A stretch of DNA of 64,000 bases from Paracoccus sp. MA (GCF_020990385.1 NZ_CP087598.1:1098001-1162000); one strand, 5' to 3'. Counted from the first letter of the stretch, positions 1-11,745 are shown. Numbers and translations: made by a program. Notes: generated from the letters alone by a model not told the origin.

Positions 1-2
1 CC

Positions 3-470
3 GGGCAATACCAGCAATCGGCGCGGCTGCGCCCAGGCGGCACCTCGACCAAGAGCGTGGTCGAGCTGGACCTGCCGACCGCAGTTCCCGCCTATAACGG
101 CAACCGGCGCAGCCAGTATCTGCCCCATGCCCGCGCCATGGCCCGAAAGCACGGCATCCCCGAGGACCTGTTCCTGCGGCTGGTGCAGCAGGAATCGGGC
201 TGGAACCCCTCGGCGCGCTCGCACAAGGGCGCGCGGGGGCTGGCGCAGCTGATGCCGGGCACCGCCGCCAAGCTGGGCGTCGATCCGAACGACCCGATCC
301 AGAACCTGGAAGGCGGCGCGCGCTATCTGCGCATGATGTACAACACCTTCGGCAACTGGCGGCTGGCCCTGGCGGCCTATAACGCCGGGCCGGCGGCGGT
401 GGCGAAATACGGCGGCGTGCCGCCCTATCGCGAGACGCGCAACTACGTGCGCATCATCCACGGCAGCTGA
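3..470 (+). CDS. Lytic transglycosylase, SLT domain (5' truncated by window edge)
   Basis: Soluble lytic transglycosylase domain that cleaves the glycan backbone of peptidoglycan in the periplasm. Visible motifs are the catalytic ESGWNP segment, [11 protein letters not shown] and [10 protein letters not shown], all hallmarks of the goose-lysozyme-like SLT fold. The frame stays open to the left edge, with GQYQQS-type residues before the first GTG at 57, so the true start lies outside the window and only the C-terminal catalytic part is seen. A hairpin terminator follows directly. The family assignment is firm. The exact subfamily (MltE, Slt70 or secretion-associated type) cannot be decided from the fragment. 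Confidence 0.9.
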   Translation, partial: GQYQQSARLRPGGTSTKSVVELDLPTAVPAYNGNRRSQYLPHARAMARKHGIPEDLFLRLVQQESGWNPSARSHKGARGLAQLMPGTAAKLGVDPNDPIQNLEGGARYLRMMYNTFGNWRLALAAYNAGPAAVAKYGGVPPYRETRNYVRIIHGS

Positions 471-477
471 AGCACAA

Positions 478-506
478 AAGGCCGGGCAGGGCGCCCGGCC
501 TTTCCG
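478..506 (+). terminator. Rho-independent terminator after the transglycosylase
   Basis: An inverted repeat pairs GGCCGGGC with GCCCGGCC around a short loop and is followed by TTTCC. It lies 8 bases after the transglycosylase stop and before the convergent lipoprotein gene, so it may serve both strands. Confidence 0.65.
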
Positions 507-528
507 ATTCCGGCTGCGGGCCGCGGCC

Positions 529-1116
529 TCAGAAGGTCGAGGGGATGATGCGGGTGTATTTCGTCCCGGCGATCGAGGCGCCGGCCATCAGCCCGGACTG
601 GCCGAAGACCATCGCCACCACCGGCTGCTGCGAGGTGATGGTGTCGGTGCCCATCGAGACGCCGCCGGCGGGCAGGGCGTAATAGGCCCCGGCCTCGGCC
701 ACCCAGCCGGGCGCCTTGCGGAAATCGGCCAGCGCCGCATCGGTCTGGAAGATCAGCACATGCGCATATTGCTGGGCGCCGATCTGCAGGCCGACACTGG
801 CCTGGGTCGCTGAATAATAGTCCACCGTCACGTTGTTGATGCGCAGCGCGCCCTGGCCGTAGGCGCCGCCGACGCCGAATCCCGCCTCGGTCATCAGCGG
901 CATGTAAAGCACGCCCTTGGCGTTCTGCACCATGGGCGCGACATTGGGATAGCTGCGCAGCAGGAAGTCCCGCGTCGCATCCACCCGCGCGTCCAGCCGC
1001 GAGGGCGCGTCCTGCCCGACCGCGTTCGAGCAGCCCGCAAGCCCCAGCGCCGCGCCGCCCAGCAGCAGGCCGCCCCGCAGCACAAGGCGCCGGCTCATCC
1101 CTCTGGAATTCATCAT
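529..1116 (-). CDS. SYLF (Ysc84-like) lipid-binding domain lipoprotein
   Basis: Exported lipoprotein of the SYLF/Ysc84 family, whose members bind lipids; the bacterial role is poorly defined. The N-terminus has an RR pair, a hydrophobic stretch and the lipobox LAGC, followed by SNAVG. The body has the family pattern around GVLYMPLMTEAGFGVGG, and a later QTDAALADFRK segment typical of the family. The reading frame extends 14 codons further upstream, but the ATG at 1116 is preceded by GAGGG at suitable spacing and puts the signal peptide at the N-terminus. An ATG at 1098 is the alternative. It is convergent with the transglycosylase. Confidence 0.8.
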   Translation of the reverse strand: MMNSRGMSRRLVLRGGLLLGGAALGLAGCSNAVGQDAPSRLDARVDATRDFLLRSYPNVAPMVQNAKGVLYMPLMTEAGFGVGGAYGQGALRINNVTVDYYSATQASVGLQIGAQQYAHVLIFQTDAALADFRKAPGWVAEAGAYYALPAGGVSMGTDTITSQQPVVAMVFGQSGLMAGASIAGTKYTRIIPSTF

Positions 1117-1186
1117 CTTTCGCCCTCGTTCCTGTTCGGCGGCTGGCCCGCCTGTCAAGGCGGCGATGATAAAGGACCGCCCGCCC

Positions 1187-2185
<999 letters not shown>

Positions 2186-2346
2186 GGCGGGGCCTGTGGC
2201 TGCGGGGATCTGGACCCGAAACTGCACCCTGGGCCGGCAGCGTGCAACCCCCGTGGCGCCCTCCGCCGCCGGTGGTGGAAAATCGTGGTTTTCCTTTGCG
2301 TCACGCCCGGTTAGTTTGCCTGTCGCAACCGATGCAAGGAGAAGAC

Positions 2347-2913
2347 GTGCTCCGACCCGAGGGAATCCTCGCCCTGCTGGACAGCCGATCCTTCGGCTCG
2401 ATCTGGTTCTGGGTGATCCTGACTCTGGCCTGGACCATGGCGGGGCGACGCATTCTCGGCGTGCCCTCGGACGTGATCGCGGGGGCCATCGGCGCCGAGC
2501 CGGGCCCCGAGGACGATCCGGCGGCGCTGACGCTGCTCGACTGGCTGTCGCTGACCCTGCCGCGCTGGCGCGTCGACCGGCGCGAAGGCGCGATCCTCCT
2601 GGGGCTGGGCTCGTTCCTGCTGACGACGCTGGCCATCCTGGGCTTCGGCTACGGGCTTGAGATGGCGCAGGCGCTGGTGCTGCTGGTCCTGCCCTTCGCA
2701 CTGCTTTTCGCGCTGGAACTGCGGCTGGCGCGGCGGCTGCGCGCGGTGCTGGCCCGCGCCGAGGTCGGCCAGCCGGTGAACGAGGCCGGGGCCGAGGCCG
2801 CGCGGCTGATGCGCCGCCACAGGGCGGTGATCGTGGCGATGTCGATCCTGGCCGTGGCGCTGACCGCCTTCTACGGCGCGGTCTGGATGATCGCGCATCC
2901 CTTCGGGTTCTGA
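2347..2913 (+). CDS. Small multi-pass membrane protein, unknown function
   Basis: A 188-residue protein with four hydrophobic segments: one near the N-terminus (SIWFWVILTLAW), two in the middle (ILLGLGSFLLTTLAI and ALVLLVLPFALLFAL) and one near the C-terminus (VIVAMSILAVALTAF). A charged cytoplasmic stretch lies between the last two. The GTG at 2347 is chosen because AAGGAG sits 5 bases upstream. An in-frame ATG at 2332 lacks such a site. It stands between divergent hemB and co-directional mfd, 42 bases before mfd. No enzymatic motif is recognisable. Confidence 0.75.
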   Translation: MLRPEGILALLDSRSFGSIWFWVILTLAWTMAGRRILGVPSDVIAGAIGAEPGPEDDPAALTLLDWLSLTLPRWRVDRREGAILLGLGSFLLTTLAILGFGYGLEMAQALVLLVLPFALLFALELRLARRLRAVLARAEVGQPVNEAGAEAARLMRRHRAVIVAMSILAVALTAFYGAVWMIAHPFGF

Positions 2914-2955
2914 ACCGGTCTTGACTTCGCCCGTGCCGGCTTTACCTCGGGGCGC

Positions 2956-5900
2956 ATGGCACCGCATCCCGAACACCTGATCCTGTCCGGCGCGCCCGAA
3001 GGCATGGACGCCGCGCTGGTCGCGCGCGAACTGGCTCGCGGCAATCCCGTCATCCACATCGCCCGCGACGACCGGCGCATGGCCGCGATGCGGGCGGCGC
3101 TGGGATTCTTCGCGCCAACGGCCGCGGTGCTGGAGTTTCCGGCCTGGGACACCACGCCCTATGACCGGGTCTCGCCCGCCGCCGGGGTGATGGCGGCGCG
3201 CATGGCGGTGCTGACGGCGCTGGCGCATGGCGCGCTGAAGGGACCCTTCGTGCTGCTGACCACGCTGTCGGCCGCGATGCAGCGCGTGCCCGCGCGCGAG
3301 GCGCTGCGCGACGCCGGATTCTCGGCCGCCGTGGGCGACCGCATGGACGAGGCCGCGTTGCGCGCCTTCCTGGCCCGCATGGGATTTTCCCAGGCCCCGA
3401 CCGTGACCGAGCCCGGCGATTTCGCGGTCCGGGGCGGCATCATCGACATCTTCCCGCCCGGCGAATCCGGGCCGATCCGGCTGGACATGTTCGGCGACGT
3501 GTTAGAGGGCGCGCGCAGATTCGACGCGGAAACACAGCGTTCCATCGAAAAGCTCGACCGGATCGAGCTTGCGCCCATGTCCGAGGTGATCCTGGACGAA
3601 GCCGCCATCACCCGTTTTCGCCAGAACTACCGCGTGGAATACGGCGCCGCCGCCAACGATCCGCTTTACGAAGGCATCAGCGCCGGCCGCAAGATGGCGG
3701 GCATGGAGCATTGGCTGCCCTGGTTCCATGCCCGGCTGGAAAGCCTGTTCGACTACCTTCCCGACGCCTCGGTGGTGGCCGACGACCATCTGGACCAGGT
3801 CCGCGACGCGCGCTGGCACACGATCTCGGAACAGTTCGAGGCCCGGCGTGAGGCGCTGGCCCGCAAGGGGGGCACCGACACGGTCTATCGCCCGGTCCCG
3901 CCCGCCGAGATGTTCCCGGACGAGGCCGAATGGTCGCGCTGGCTGGCCGCGCATCGGGTGCTGCGCCTGTCGGTGCTGCCGCAGCCCCCCGGCCCCGGGG
4001 TGCTGGATGCCGGCGGCCGGGTCGGTCGTAGCTTCGCGCCCGAGCGGCAGGCCGAGAAGGGAAACCTTTTCAAGGCGCTCGCCGATCATATTCGAAGCCT
4101 TCAAGCTTCGCGCCGGGTGGTGATCGCCAGTTTCTCGGAAGGCGCGCGCGAACGGCTTGCCGGGCTGATCGCGGACGAGGGCATCAAGGGCGCCAAGCCC
4201 ATCGCCGACCTGCGCGACCTGCCCGGCCAGCCCGGCGCGCTGGGTCTGGCAGTCTGGCCGCTGGAGGAGGGCTTCACCTCGGACGGCGCGGCGACCGGCG
4301 CGCTTGCGGTGATCTCGGAACAGGACGTGCTGGGCGACCGGCTGATCCGGGGCGCGAAACGGCGCCGCAAGGCCGAGAATTTCCTGCGCGACACCACCAC
4401 GCTGACCCCCGGCGACCTGGTCGTGCATGTCGAGCACGGCATCGGCCGCTATACCGGGCTGGAAACCGTCAAGGCGCTTGGCGTGCCGCATGATTGCGTG
4501 GCGCTGGAATATGCCGGCGGCGACCGGCTTTACCTGCCGGTCGAGAATATCGAGCTGCTCAGCCGCTACGGGCATGAGGAGGGGCTGCTCGACAAGCTGG
4601 GCGGCGGCGCCTGGCAGGCGCGCAAGGCGCGGCTGAAGGAACGGATCAAGCTGATCGCCGACCGGCTGATGCGCGTCGCGGCCGAGCGTCTGCTGCGGCC
4701 CGCCCCGGTGCTGGAACCCGAGCATCACGAGATCGAAAGCTTCGCCGCCCGCTTTCCCTATGCCGAGACCGAGGACCAGGCCAGCGCCATCGCCGACGTG
4801 GCCGAGGATCTGGCCGCCGGCCGGCCGATGGACCGGCTGGTCGTTGGCGACGTGGGCTTCGGCAAGACCGAGGTCGCCATGCGCGCCGCCTTCATCGCCG
4901 CCTCGCAGGGCCGGCAGGTCGCGGTGGTGGCGCCGACCACGCTGCTGGCGCGCCAGCATTTCCGCACCTTCGCCGAGCGCTTCCGCGGCACCGCGATCAA
5001 TGTCCGGCCGCTGTCGCGCTTCGTCTCGGCGAAAGACGCGGCCGAGACCCGCAAGGGCCTGGCCGAGGGCACGGTCGACATCGTCGTCGGCACCCATGCC
5101 GTGCTGTCGAAGCAGGTGCGGTTCAAGAATCTCGGGTTGCTGATCGTCGATGAGGAGCAGCATTTCGGCGTCGCCCACAAGGAGCGGCTGAAGGAGCTGC
5201 GCAGCGACATCCACGTCCTGACCCTGACCGCGACGCCGATCCCGCGGACCTTGCAACTGTCGCTGACCGGGGTGCGGGACCTGTCGATCATTGGCACGCC
5301 GCCGGTGGACCGGCTGTCGATCCGCACCTACGTATCGGAGTTCGACAGCGTGACCATCCGCGAGGCGCTGCTGCGCGAGAAATATCGCGGCGGGCAGAGC
5401 TTCTTCGTCGTCCCGCGCCTCTCGGACCTGCCCGAGGTCGAGGAGTGGCTGAAGGAACACGTCCCCGAGGTCAGCACCATCGTCGCCCATGGCCAGCTGG
5501 CGGCGGGCGACCTGGACCGGCGCATGAACGCCTTTTACGACCGAGGGGCGGATGTGCTGCTGGCGACGACCATCGTGGAATCGGGGCTGGATATTCCGAC
5601 CGCGAACACCATGGTGGTCTGGCGCGCCGACATGTTCGGCCTGGCGCAGCTTTACCAGATCCGCGGCCGGGTGGGGCGTTCCAAGACCCGGGCCTATTGC
5701 TACCTGACCACCAAGCCGCGCGTGCCGCTGACGCCCCAGGCGATGCGGCGGCTGAAGTTCCTGGGTTCCATCGACAGCCTCGGCGCCGGCTTCAACCTCG
5801 CCTCGCAGGACCTGGACCTGCGCGGCGCCGGGAACCTGCTGGGCGAGGAACAGTCCGGCCATATCAAGGAGGTGGGCTTCGAGCTTTACCAGCAGATGCT

Positions 5901-6420
5901 GGAGGAGACCATCGCCAAGCTGAAATCCGGCGAGATCGAGGGCACGCCCGAGGACGAATGGGCACCGCAGCTGAACCTGGGCGTGCCGGTGACGATTCCC
6001 GAAAGCTATGTGCCCGACCTGGACGTGCGGCTGGGCCTTTATCGCCGGCTGGCCGAACTGACCACAAAGGTGGAGCTGGAAGGCTTCGCCGCCGAGTTGA
6101 TCGACCGGTTCGGCCCGCTGCCGCGCGAGGTGAACACCCTTCTGCTGGTCATCCGCATCAAGGCCATGGCCAAGCGCGCGAACATCGCCAAGCTGGACGC
6201 GGGGCCGAAGGGCGCGACCATCCAGTTCCACGGCGACAAGTTCCCCAATCCGGCCGGGCTGGTCGAGTTCATCCACGACCAGCGCGGCCAGGCCAAGGTC
6301 ACCGACAACCGGATCGTCGTCCTGCGCGACTGGCCGACGGATGCCGACCGCATCAAGGGCAGTTTCGCCATCGCCAAGGAACTGGCGGCGAAGATCAAGG
6401 AAGGCAAGGCGAAGGGCTGA
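2956..6420 (+). CDS. mfd: Transcription-repair coupling factor
   Basis: An ATP-dependent DNA translocase that removes RNA polymerase stalled at lesions and recruits UvrA. At 1,154 residues it is full length. The N-terminal UvrB-like module is followed by the RNA-polymerase-interacting domain (LVVHVEHGIGRYTGLE) and the RecG-like motor. The motor shows Walker A GDVGFGKTEVA near residue 632, the box VDEEQHFG near 732, the TATPIPRTLQ segment and the motif VI region QIRGRVGRS. The C-terminal TRCF domain is present. The ATG at 2956 fits the family N-terminus. Confidence 0.96.
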   Translation: MAPHPEHLILSGAPEGMDAALVARELARGNPVIHIARDDRRMAAMRAALGFFAPTAAVLEFPAWDTTPYDRVSPAAGVMAARMAVLTALAHGALKGPFVLLTTLSAAMQRVPAREALRDAGFSAAVGDRMDEAALRAFLARMGFSQAPTVTEPGDFAVRGGIIDIFPPGESGPIRLDMFGDVLEGARRFDAETQRSIEKLDRIELAPMSEVILDEAAITRFRQNYRVEYGAAANDPLYEGISAGRKMAGMEHWLPWFHARLESLFDYLPDASVVADDHLDQVRDARWHTISEQFEARREALARKGGTDTVYRPVPPAEMFPDEAEWSRWLAAHRVLRLSVLPQPPGPGVLDAGGRVGRSFAPERQAEKGNLFKALADHIRSLQASRRVVIASFSEGARERLAGLIADEGIKGAKPIADLRDLPGQPGALGLAVWPLEEGFTSDGAATGALAVISEQDVLGDRLIRGAKRRRKAENFLRDTTTLTPGDLVVHVEHGIGRYTGLETVKALGVPHDCVALEYAGGDRLYLPVENIELLSRYGHEEGLLDKLGGGAWQARKARLKERIKLIADRLMRVAAERLLRPAPVLEPEHHEIESFAARFPYAETEDQASAIADVAEDLAAGRPMDRLVVGDVGFGKTEVAMRAAFIAASQGRQVAVVAPTTLLARQHFRTFAERFRGTAINVRPLSRFVSAKDAAETRKGLAEGTVDIVVGTHAVLSKQVRFKNLGLLIVDEEQHFGVAHKERLKELRSDIHVLTLTATPIPRTLQLSLTGVRDLSIIGTPPVDRLSIRTYVSEFDSVTIREALLREKYRGGQSFFVVPRLSDLPEVEEWLKEHVPEVSTIVAHGQLAAGDLDRRMNAFYDRGADVLLATTIVESGLDIPTANTMVVWRADMFGLAQLYQIRGRVGRSKTRAYCYLTTKPRVPLTPQAMRRLKFLGSIDSLGAGFNLASQDLDLRGAGNLLGEEQSGHIKEVGFELYQQMLEETIAKLKSGEIEGTPEDEWAPQLNLGVPVTIPESYVPDLDVRLGLYRRLAELTTKVELEGFAAELIDRFGPLPREVNTLLLVIRIKAMAKRANIAKLDAGPKGATIQFHGDKFPNPAGLVEFIHDQRGQAKVTDNRIVVLRDWPTDADRIKGSFAIAKELAAKIKEGKAKG

Positions 6421-6463
6421 GGCCGGCCTGGCTTTGGCGGACCGCGCGGGCTTTTTCCGCCGC

Positions 6464-6516
6464 ACCGGGGGCGCCGCCCCCGGACCCCCGGGATATTTCG
6501 GCAAGAAAGAAGCAGG
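6464..6516. repeat. GC-rich hairpin plus GGATATTT/AAGAAAGAAG intergenic element
   Basis: A perfect palindrome, CCGGGGGCGCCGCCCCCGG at 6465-6483, is followed by ACCCCCGGGATATTT and AAGAAAGAAG. Elements of this form recur between genes in Rhodobacteraceae (established knowledge, from memory). It lies between convergent mfd and clpA. Related elements occur inside the prophage at 47,734 and, in two-hairpin form, at four other places. Confidence 0.55.
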
Positions 6517-6540
6517 CGGTCGGCCGGGATGCGCAAGAAA

Positions 6541-6567
6541 AAGGCGGCGCGCGAGGCGCCGCCCCAA
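6541..6567 (-). terminator. Hairpin between convergent mfd and clpA
   Basis: GGCGGCGC and GCGCCGCC form an 8-bp stem just after the clpA stop (on the minus strand), with an A-rich run on the plus strand that reads as a T-run for clpA transcripts. This is a credible intrinsic terminator for clpA. Confidence 0.6.
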
Positions 6568-6582
6568 AGGCTTTGGGCGGTA

Positions 6583-8904
6583 TCAGTCCGCCGTCAGCAG
6601 CGGCGGCTTGGAATTGCTGATCCTGGGCGTTTCGGGTCCGGTGATGTCGAAGACGGGCTTGTCGTCCTCAATCCTCACCCGGACCACGCCGCCCTTGGTC
6701 AGGCGGCCGAACAGAAGTTCCTCGGCCAGCGGTTTCTTGATCGATTCCTGGATCACCCGGCCCAGCGGGCGGGCGCCCATCTTCTCGTCATAGCCGCGTT
6801 CGGCCAGCCAGTCGGCGGCTTCCGGCGTCAGCTCGATATGCACGCCGCGGTCGATCAGCTGCGCCTCGAGCTGGAGGACGAACTTCTCGACCACCTGGAC
6901 GATGATCTCGCGCGAGAGCGGCGCGAAGCTGATCACCGCATCCAGCCGGTTGCGGAATTCCGGCGTGAAGGTGCGCTCGATGGCGGCGGTATCCTCGCCC
7001 TCGCGGCGCTCGCGGCCGAAGCCGAAGGCGGCCTTGGCCTGGTCCGCCGCCCCCGCGTTCGAGGTCATGATCAGGATCACGTTGCGGAAATCCACCTGGC
7101 GGCCGTTATGGTCGGTGAGCTTGCCGTGGTCCATGACCTGCAGCAGGATGTTGTAGACATCCGGATGCGCCTTTTCGATCTCGTCCAGCAGCAGCACGCA
7201 ATGCGGATGCTGGTCCACCCCGTCGGTCAGAAGCCCGCCCTGGTCGAAGCCCACATAGCCCGGAGGCGCGCCGATCAGCCGGCTGACCGCATGTTTCTCC
7301 ATGTATTCGGACATGTCGAAACGCAGCAGCTCGACGCCGAGGGTCGCGGCCAGCTGCTTGGCGACCTCGGTCTTGCCGACGCCGGTGGGGCCGGCGAAGA
7401 GATAGTTGCCGATCGGCTTTTCCGGCTCGCGCAGTCCGGCCCGGGCCAGCTTGATCGCCGAGGACAACGCCTCGATCGCCGCATCCTGGCCGAAGACCAG
7501 GCGCTTGAGCGTCGCGTCGAGGTCCTTGAGCACCGCCGCATCGTCCTTGGAGACGCTTTTCGGCGGGATGCGGGCGATCTTGGCCACCACGGCCTCGATC
7601 TCCTTCGGGCCGATGGTCTTGCGGCGCTTGCTTTCGCTGACCAGATGCTGCGCCGCGCCGGCCTCGTCGATCACGTCGATGGCTTTGTCGGGCAGCTTGC
7701 GGTCGTGGATGTAGCGGGCCGAGAGCTCGACCGCCATCTTGATCGCGTCATTGGTATAGCGCAGATCGTGATGCTTTTCGAAGCTGGGCTTCAGCCCCAT
7801 CAGGATCTTGATCGTGTCGGGCACGGTCGGCTCGTTCACGTCGATCTTCTGGAAGCGGCGCGACAGCGCGCGGTCCTTTTCGAAATGCTGGCGGAACTCC
7901 TTGTAGGTGGTCGAGCCCATGCAGCGCAGCTTGCCGCCGGCCAGCGCCGGCTTCAGCAGGTTCGAGGCGTCCATGGCGCCGCCCGAGGTGGCGCCGGCGC
8001 CGATCACGGTATGGATCTCGTCTATGAAGAGGATGGCGTCGGGATGCTCTTCCAGCTCCTTGACCACCGCTTTCAGCCGCTCCTCGAAATCGCCGCGATA
8101 GCGGGTGCCGGCCAGCAGCGCGCCCATGTCGAGCGAGAAGATGGTCGAGCCGGCCAGCACGTCCGGCGTCTCGCCGCGGGTGATCTTGAGCGCCAGGCCC
8201 TCGGCGATGGCGGTCTTGCCGACCCCCGGATCGCCGACCAGCAGCGGGTTGTTCTTGCGCCGGCGGCAGAGCACCTGGATGCAGCGCTCGACCTCGTCGG
8301 CGCGGCCGATCAGCGGATCGACATCGCCCTTGGAGGCCTTCTTGTTCAGGTTCACGCAATATTTCGCCAGCGCGGATTCGTCCTTGGCCTGCACCTGTTC
8401 GGCCTGGGCCTGTTCGCCCTGCTGCTCGGAGCCCTGCACCGGGCGGTTTTCCGAGAAGGACGGGTTCTTGGCGACGCCATGGGCGATGAAGTTCACCGCG
8501 TCGTAGCGGGTCATGTCCAGCTCTTGCAGGAAGAAGGCGGCGTTCGATTCCCGCTCGGCGAAGATGGCGACAAGGACATTGGCCCCCGTCACCTCGGTCC
8601 GCCCCGAGCTTTGGACATGGATCGCGGCGCGCTGGATCACGCGCTGGAATGCGGCGGTGGGGACGGCCTCGGAACCCTCGACATCGGTGATGAGGGTCGA
8701 AAGGTCGTCTTCGATGAACTCGACCAGCATCCGGCGCAACTCGTCCAGATCGACATTGCAGGCCCGCATTACCTTCACGGCATCGGGCTCCTCCGTCAGC
8801 GCGAGCAGCAGGTGCTCGAGCGTGGCAAGCTCATGGCGATGTTCGTTGGCCAGCGCAAGCGCGGCATGGATGGCCTGTTCCAACGAGGTCGAAAAGGACG
8901 GCAC
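6583..8904 (-). CDS. clpA: ATP-dependent Clp protease ATP-binding subunit ClpA
   Basis: AAA+ unfoldase partner of the ClpP peptidase. It feeds tagged or N-degron substrates into the protease. The 773 residues contain the double N-terminal Clp repeat ([19 protein letters not shown] at the start), the D1 module with Walker [14 protein letters not shown] and Walker B LFIDEIHT, and the D2 module with [13 protein letters not shown] and [10 protein letters not shown]. The C-terminal region is intact. The start ATG at 8904 matches the family N-terminus. No clpS gene is adjacent; 262 bases of non-coding sequence lie upstream. Confidence 0.95.
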   Translation of the reverse strand: MPSFSTSLEQAIHAALALANEHRHELATLEHLLLALTEEPDAVKVMRACNVDLDELRRMLVEFIEDDLSTLITDVEGSEAVPTAAFQRVIQRAAIHVQSSGRTEVTGANVLVAIFAERESNAAFFLQELDMTRYDAVNFIAHGVAKNPSFSENRPVQGSEQQGEQAQAEQVQAKDESALAKYCVNLNKKASKGDVDPLIGRADEVERCIQVLCRRRKNNPLLVGDPGVGKTAIAEGLALKITRGETPDVLAGSTIFSLDMGALLAGTRYRGDFEERLKAVVKELEEHPDAILFIDEIHTVIGAGATSGGAMDASNLLKPALAGGKLRCMGSTTYKEFRQHFEKDRALSRRFQKIDVNEPTVPDTIKILMGLKPSFEKHHDLRYTNDAIKMAVELSARYIHDRKLPDKAIDVIDEAGAAQHLVSESKRRKTIGPKEIEAVVAKIARIPPKSVSKDDAAVLKDLDATLKRLVFGQDAAIEALSSAIKLARAGLREPEKPIGNYLFAGPTGVGKTEVAKQLAATLGVELLRFDMSEYMEKHAVSRLIGAPPGYVGFDQGGLLTDGVDQHPHCVLLLDEIEKAHPDVYNILLQVMDHGKLTDHNGRQVDFRNVILIMTSNAGAADQAKAAFGFGRERREGEDTAAIERTFTPEFRNRLDAVISFAPLSREIIVQVVEKFVLQLEAQLIDRGVHIELTPEAADWLAERGYDEKMGARPLGRVIQESIKKPLAEELLFGRLTKGGVVRVRIEDDKPVFDITGPETPRISNSKPPLLTAD

Positions 8905-9166
8905 TTCAAGCTCCTGTCAGTCGGCTGGCGGTATGGGCCGCCAGATTTAGCGGTCCACCTGACCAGACTGTCACGATACAGTTAAGATTTGGTGGATTTG
9001 GCCGCAATTCAAGCGGTATTTGCTTTTACGCCTGCGGATTTTCCCGCGGTTGAGGCAGATGTGATATCCCCGTGGCCAGATTTCAAGCAGATGGTCCGGC
9101 GCAGGCGACCGGCCGCGCGCGGGGCCGGCCTGCCGCCGAATAATCTTGCCGCGTTGCAGAAATGGT
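8905..9166. other. Intergenic spacer upstream of clpA
   Basis: Relatively AT-rich between clpA and the convergent end of the glyoxalase II gene. It probably holds the clpA promoter, but I see no box pair I would place with confidence and no small ORF with a good ribosome-binding site. Confidence 0.4.
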
Positions 9167-9913
9167 TCAGAATCGGTCCTTCCTGGCGCGCAGCTCGGCA
9201 AAGACCCGGGCATCGGTTTCCCCGGACAATCCAAGGGAATCAGCAAGTTCCGCGACTCGCAGGAAGGGATTCGTCGCCCGTTCCTCGGCCAGGGTCGAGG
9301 GCGCGCAGGGCCGGGCGCCCGAGGCGGTTTCGGCCAGTCTTTTCTGCAGCGCGGCATTGTCGGGATCGACCGAAAGGGCGAAGGCGCCATTGCCGCGGCA
9401 ATAATCGTGGCCCGAGCAGACCAGCGTCTCGGCCGGCAGCGCATTCAGCCGCGACAGCGAGGCCCACATCATTTCCGCATCGCCCTCGAACAGCCGGCCG
9501 CAGCCGAGCGCCATCAGGCTGTCGGCGGTGAAGACCATGGCCGAGCCCGGCAGGTGGAAGGCGACATGGCCGACGGTATGGCCGGAGACGTCGAGGACCT
9601 CGGCCGTCTCGCCGCACAGGGCGAAACGCTCGCCGGGGCGGACCGGGCGGTCCAGCGGCGGCAGGCGGGCGGCGTCATCGGCATTGCCGATCACCTGCGC
9701 GCCGGTTTTCCCGACCAGCTCGGGCACGGCCTGGATGTGGTCGGCATGGTGATGGGTCAGCGCGATCTGGTCCAGCGACCAGCCACGCGCCTGCAGCTCC
9801 TGCAGGATGGGCGCGGCCTCGGGCGCATCGACCAGCGCCGTCTGCCCGTTTCCGTGCAGCAGCCAGGCATAGTTGTCGGTCAGGCAGCGGACGGGAACCA
9901 GCTCCAGCGGCAT
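9167..9913 (-). CDS. gloB: Hydroxyacylglutathione hydrolase (glyoxalase II)
   Basis: Metallo-beta-lactamase-fold hydrolase that splits S-lactoylglutathione to lactate and glutathione, completing methylglyoxal detoxification. The metal-binding signature THHHADH is clear near residue 54, followed by DVSGHTVGH and a C-terminal CSGHDY. At 248 residues it has the usual glyoxalase II length, including the substrate-binding C-terminal part. The ATG at 9913 gives the typical [15 protein letters not shown] start. It is divergent from the methyltransferase at 9965 with a 51-base spacer that must contain both promoters. Confidence 0.93.
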   Translation of the reverse strand: MPLELVPVRCLTDNYAWLLHGNGQTALVDAPEAAPILQELQARGWSLDQIALTHHHADHIQAVPELVGKTGAQVIGNADDAARLPPLDRPVRPGERFALCGETAEVLDVSGHTVGHVAFHLPGSAMVFTADSLMALGCGRLFEGDAEMMWASLSRLNALPAETLVCSGHDYCRGNGAFALSVDPDNAALQKRLAETASGARPCAPSTLAEERATNPFLRVAELADSLGLSGETDARVFAELRARKDRF

Positions 9914-9964
9914 TGGCAAACTCCTCTCTTTGCCGCAGTCTGGCCCCGGGAGGCCGGAGGCGCA

Positions 9965-10747
9965 ATGCATCACGACGTGTTCGAGCTGCGGAAATTCTAC
10001 TACACCCGCGCCCTGGGCCGGGTGGTGCAGCGCGTGCTGCGCGACCGGCTGACGGCGCTGTGGCCGCCGGAGCAGACGCAGGGCATGACGGTCGCCGGCT
10101 TCGGCTTCGCCGCGCCGCTGATGCGGCCCTATCTGGCGCGGGCGCGGCGGGTGGTTTCGCTGATGCCGGGGCCGCAGGGGGTGATGGCCTGGCCGGCCGG
10201 GATGCCGAACTGCTCGGTGCTGTGCGAGGAGACGGCCTGGCCGCTGGATACCGGCAGCGTCGACCGGCTGGTGCTGCTGCATGCGCTGGAGACGGCGGAC
10301 CATCCGGCGGTGCTGCTGGACGAGGCCTGGCGTGTCTTGGGGCCGGGGGGGCGGATGCTGGCCATGGTGCCGAACCGGGCCGGGCTCTGGGCACGGTCCG
10401 AGTCCACGCCCTTCGGCCTTGGCCGCAGCTATACGGCGGGCCAGCTCGAGGTGCAGGCGCGCGCCGCCGGCTTCGTCACCGAACGCACGGGCGCGGCGCT
10501 CTACATCCCGCCCTCGGACCGCCGCTTCTGGCTGAAAAGCGCGCAGATGTGGGAGCGGGCCGGCCTGCGCATCAGCCAGGTGCTGGTGGCGGGGGTGGTG
10601 CTGACCGAGTTTTCCAAGCAGGTGCAGGCGCCGGTCGGGCCCGGACGGCGTGTCAGCGTGCCAAGCCCGCTCGACGTTCTGGAGGGGATCGCCCGGCCGC
10701 GGCCGGCGGGGCAGGGCGCAGGACGCACGGCCCGGGATCCCGGCTGA
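9965..10747 (+). CDS. SAM-dependent methyltransferase, class I (UbiE/Methyltransf_11-like)
   Basis: A 260-residue protein with a Rossmann methyltransferase layout: the motif I region [15 protein letters not shown], an acidic post-I segment, and the [19 protein letters not shown] motif typical of Methyltransf_11 proteins. GGAGG precedes the ATG at 9965. It is back to back with gloB, an arrangement that in related genomes suggests a link to thiol or methylglyoxal metabolism, but the substrate is unknown. The Gly-rich motif I is less canonical than usual. Confidence 0.8.
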   Translation: MHHDVFELRKFYYTRALGRVVQRVLRDRLTALWPPEQTQGMTVAGFGFAAPLMRPYLARARRVVSLMPGPQGVMAWPAGMPNCSVLCEETAWPLDTGSVDRLVLLHALETADHPAVLLDEAWRVLGPGGRMLAMVPNRAGLWARSESTPFGLGRSYTAGQLEVQARAAGFVTERTGAALYIPPSDRRFWLKSAQMWERAGLRISQVLVAGVVLTEFSKQVQAPVGPGRRVSVPSPLDVLEGIARPRPAGQGAGRTARDPG

Positions 10748-11185
10748 CGGGGCCGGCGCTGCTCGGGTTCCGGGCGAATCCCGGGGGGTTGGGCAGGGGG
10801 CGGCGAATCCTGTTCGCGCGCCGGCCGGGCCGCGGGCCCGGTTCCGGCGGCTGCGGCGCGCCGAGGCGCAGCTGCGCGGGCCCGCCTCGGTGCCTTTCGG
10901 ACACGACGGGATGGGAAAAAGGGAATCTGTTCGCGCGCGCGAAGGGCGGGGTGGGCCGCATGTTTGCGCAATCGGTCGCCGCGCCGCTCCGCCAAGGGTC
11001 GCAAAGCCTCATATTTCCGTGTTCAAGGCGGTTGCGGCAGGGAAAATCACCTGCTAGAGACGCCGCAGATTTCGGGAAGGCCTCAGCCCGATCCATGCTA
11101 GGGCCGACCCTTGACCCGCGCTCCGCGACAGACCGGCCCGCCAGCCGGCCCGCCAGCGGAGCTTGCGCTAACCGGAAGGATGACC
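10748..11185 (+). other. Intergenic region upstream of the atp operon
   Basis: 438 bases without a convincing gene. The first half is very GC-rich. The second half becomes more AT-rich towards the atp operon and holds the promoter candidate listed separately. Several overlapping open frames here lack ribosome-binding sites and protein-like composition. Confidence 0.5.
11032..11060 (+). promoter_or_regulatory. Candidate sigma-70 promoter of atpHAGDC
   Basis: TTGCGG and TAGAGA are separated by exactly 17 bases, about 125 bases before the atpH start. The match to TTGACA/TATAAT is moderate, which is common in high-GC alphaproteobacteria. Position and spacing support it; transcript mapping is not available. 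Confidence 0.4.
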
Positions 11186-11745
11186 GTGGCCAATTCCGCT
11201 TCGATTTCCGCTGATATCGCCGGGCGTTACGCGCAGGCCCTGTTCGATCTGGTTCGGGACTCGGGCGGCCTCGACGCCCTCTCCGCCCAGATCGACGATC
11301 TGGCCTCGGCCTTTGACGCCAGCGAGGATCTGCGCGCTCTGACCGTCTCGCCCCTTTACGACCGTCAGCAGCAGGAGGCCGCGATCGGCGCACTGGCCGG
11401 GCGCATGGGCCTGTCGGCCGAGCTGGCCAACACGCTGCGCCTGATGGCCCGGAACCGCCGGCTGTTCGCCCTGCCGCAGTTCGTGGCCAAGCTGCGCGGC
11501 CTGATCGCCGACGCCAAGGGCGAAGTCACCGCCGACGTGGTCAGCGCCCAGGCGCTGAGCGACGAACAGAAGACCCGCCTTGCGGACACGCTGGCCGCGA
11601 AATCGGGCAAGAAGGTCAAACTGAACGCGCGCGTCGATGAAAGCCTCATCGGCGGCATGATCGTCAAACTGGGCTCGCAGATGATCGACAGCTCGATCCG
11701 CTCGAAGCTCGCCTCCCTCCAGAATGCTATGAAAGAGGTCGGATA

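Noticed and set aside
3502..6567. 1,021-codon minus-strand open frame antisense to mfd
   Set aside because: Arg/Gly/His-rich composition without any domain, fully antisense to a complete mfd. Long antisense frames are expected at this GC content.
6529..8985. 818-codon plus-strand frame antisense to clpA
   Set aside because: clpA on the minus strand is complete and well conserved; the antisense product has no recognisable motif and no ribosome-binding site.
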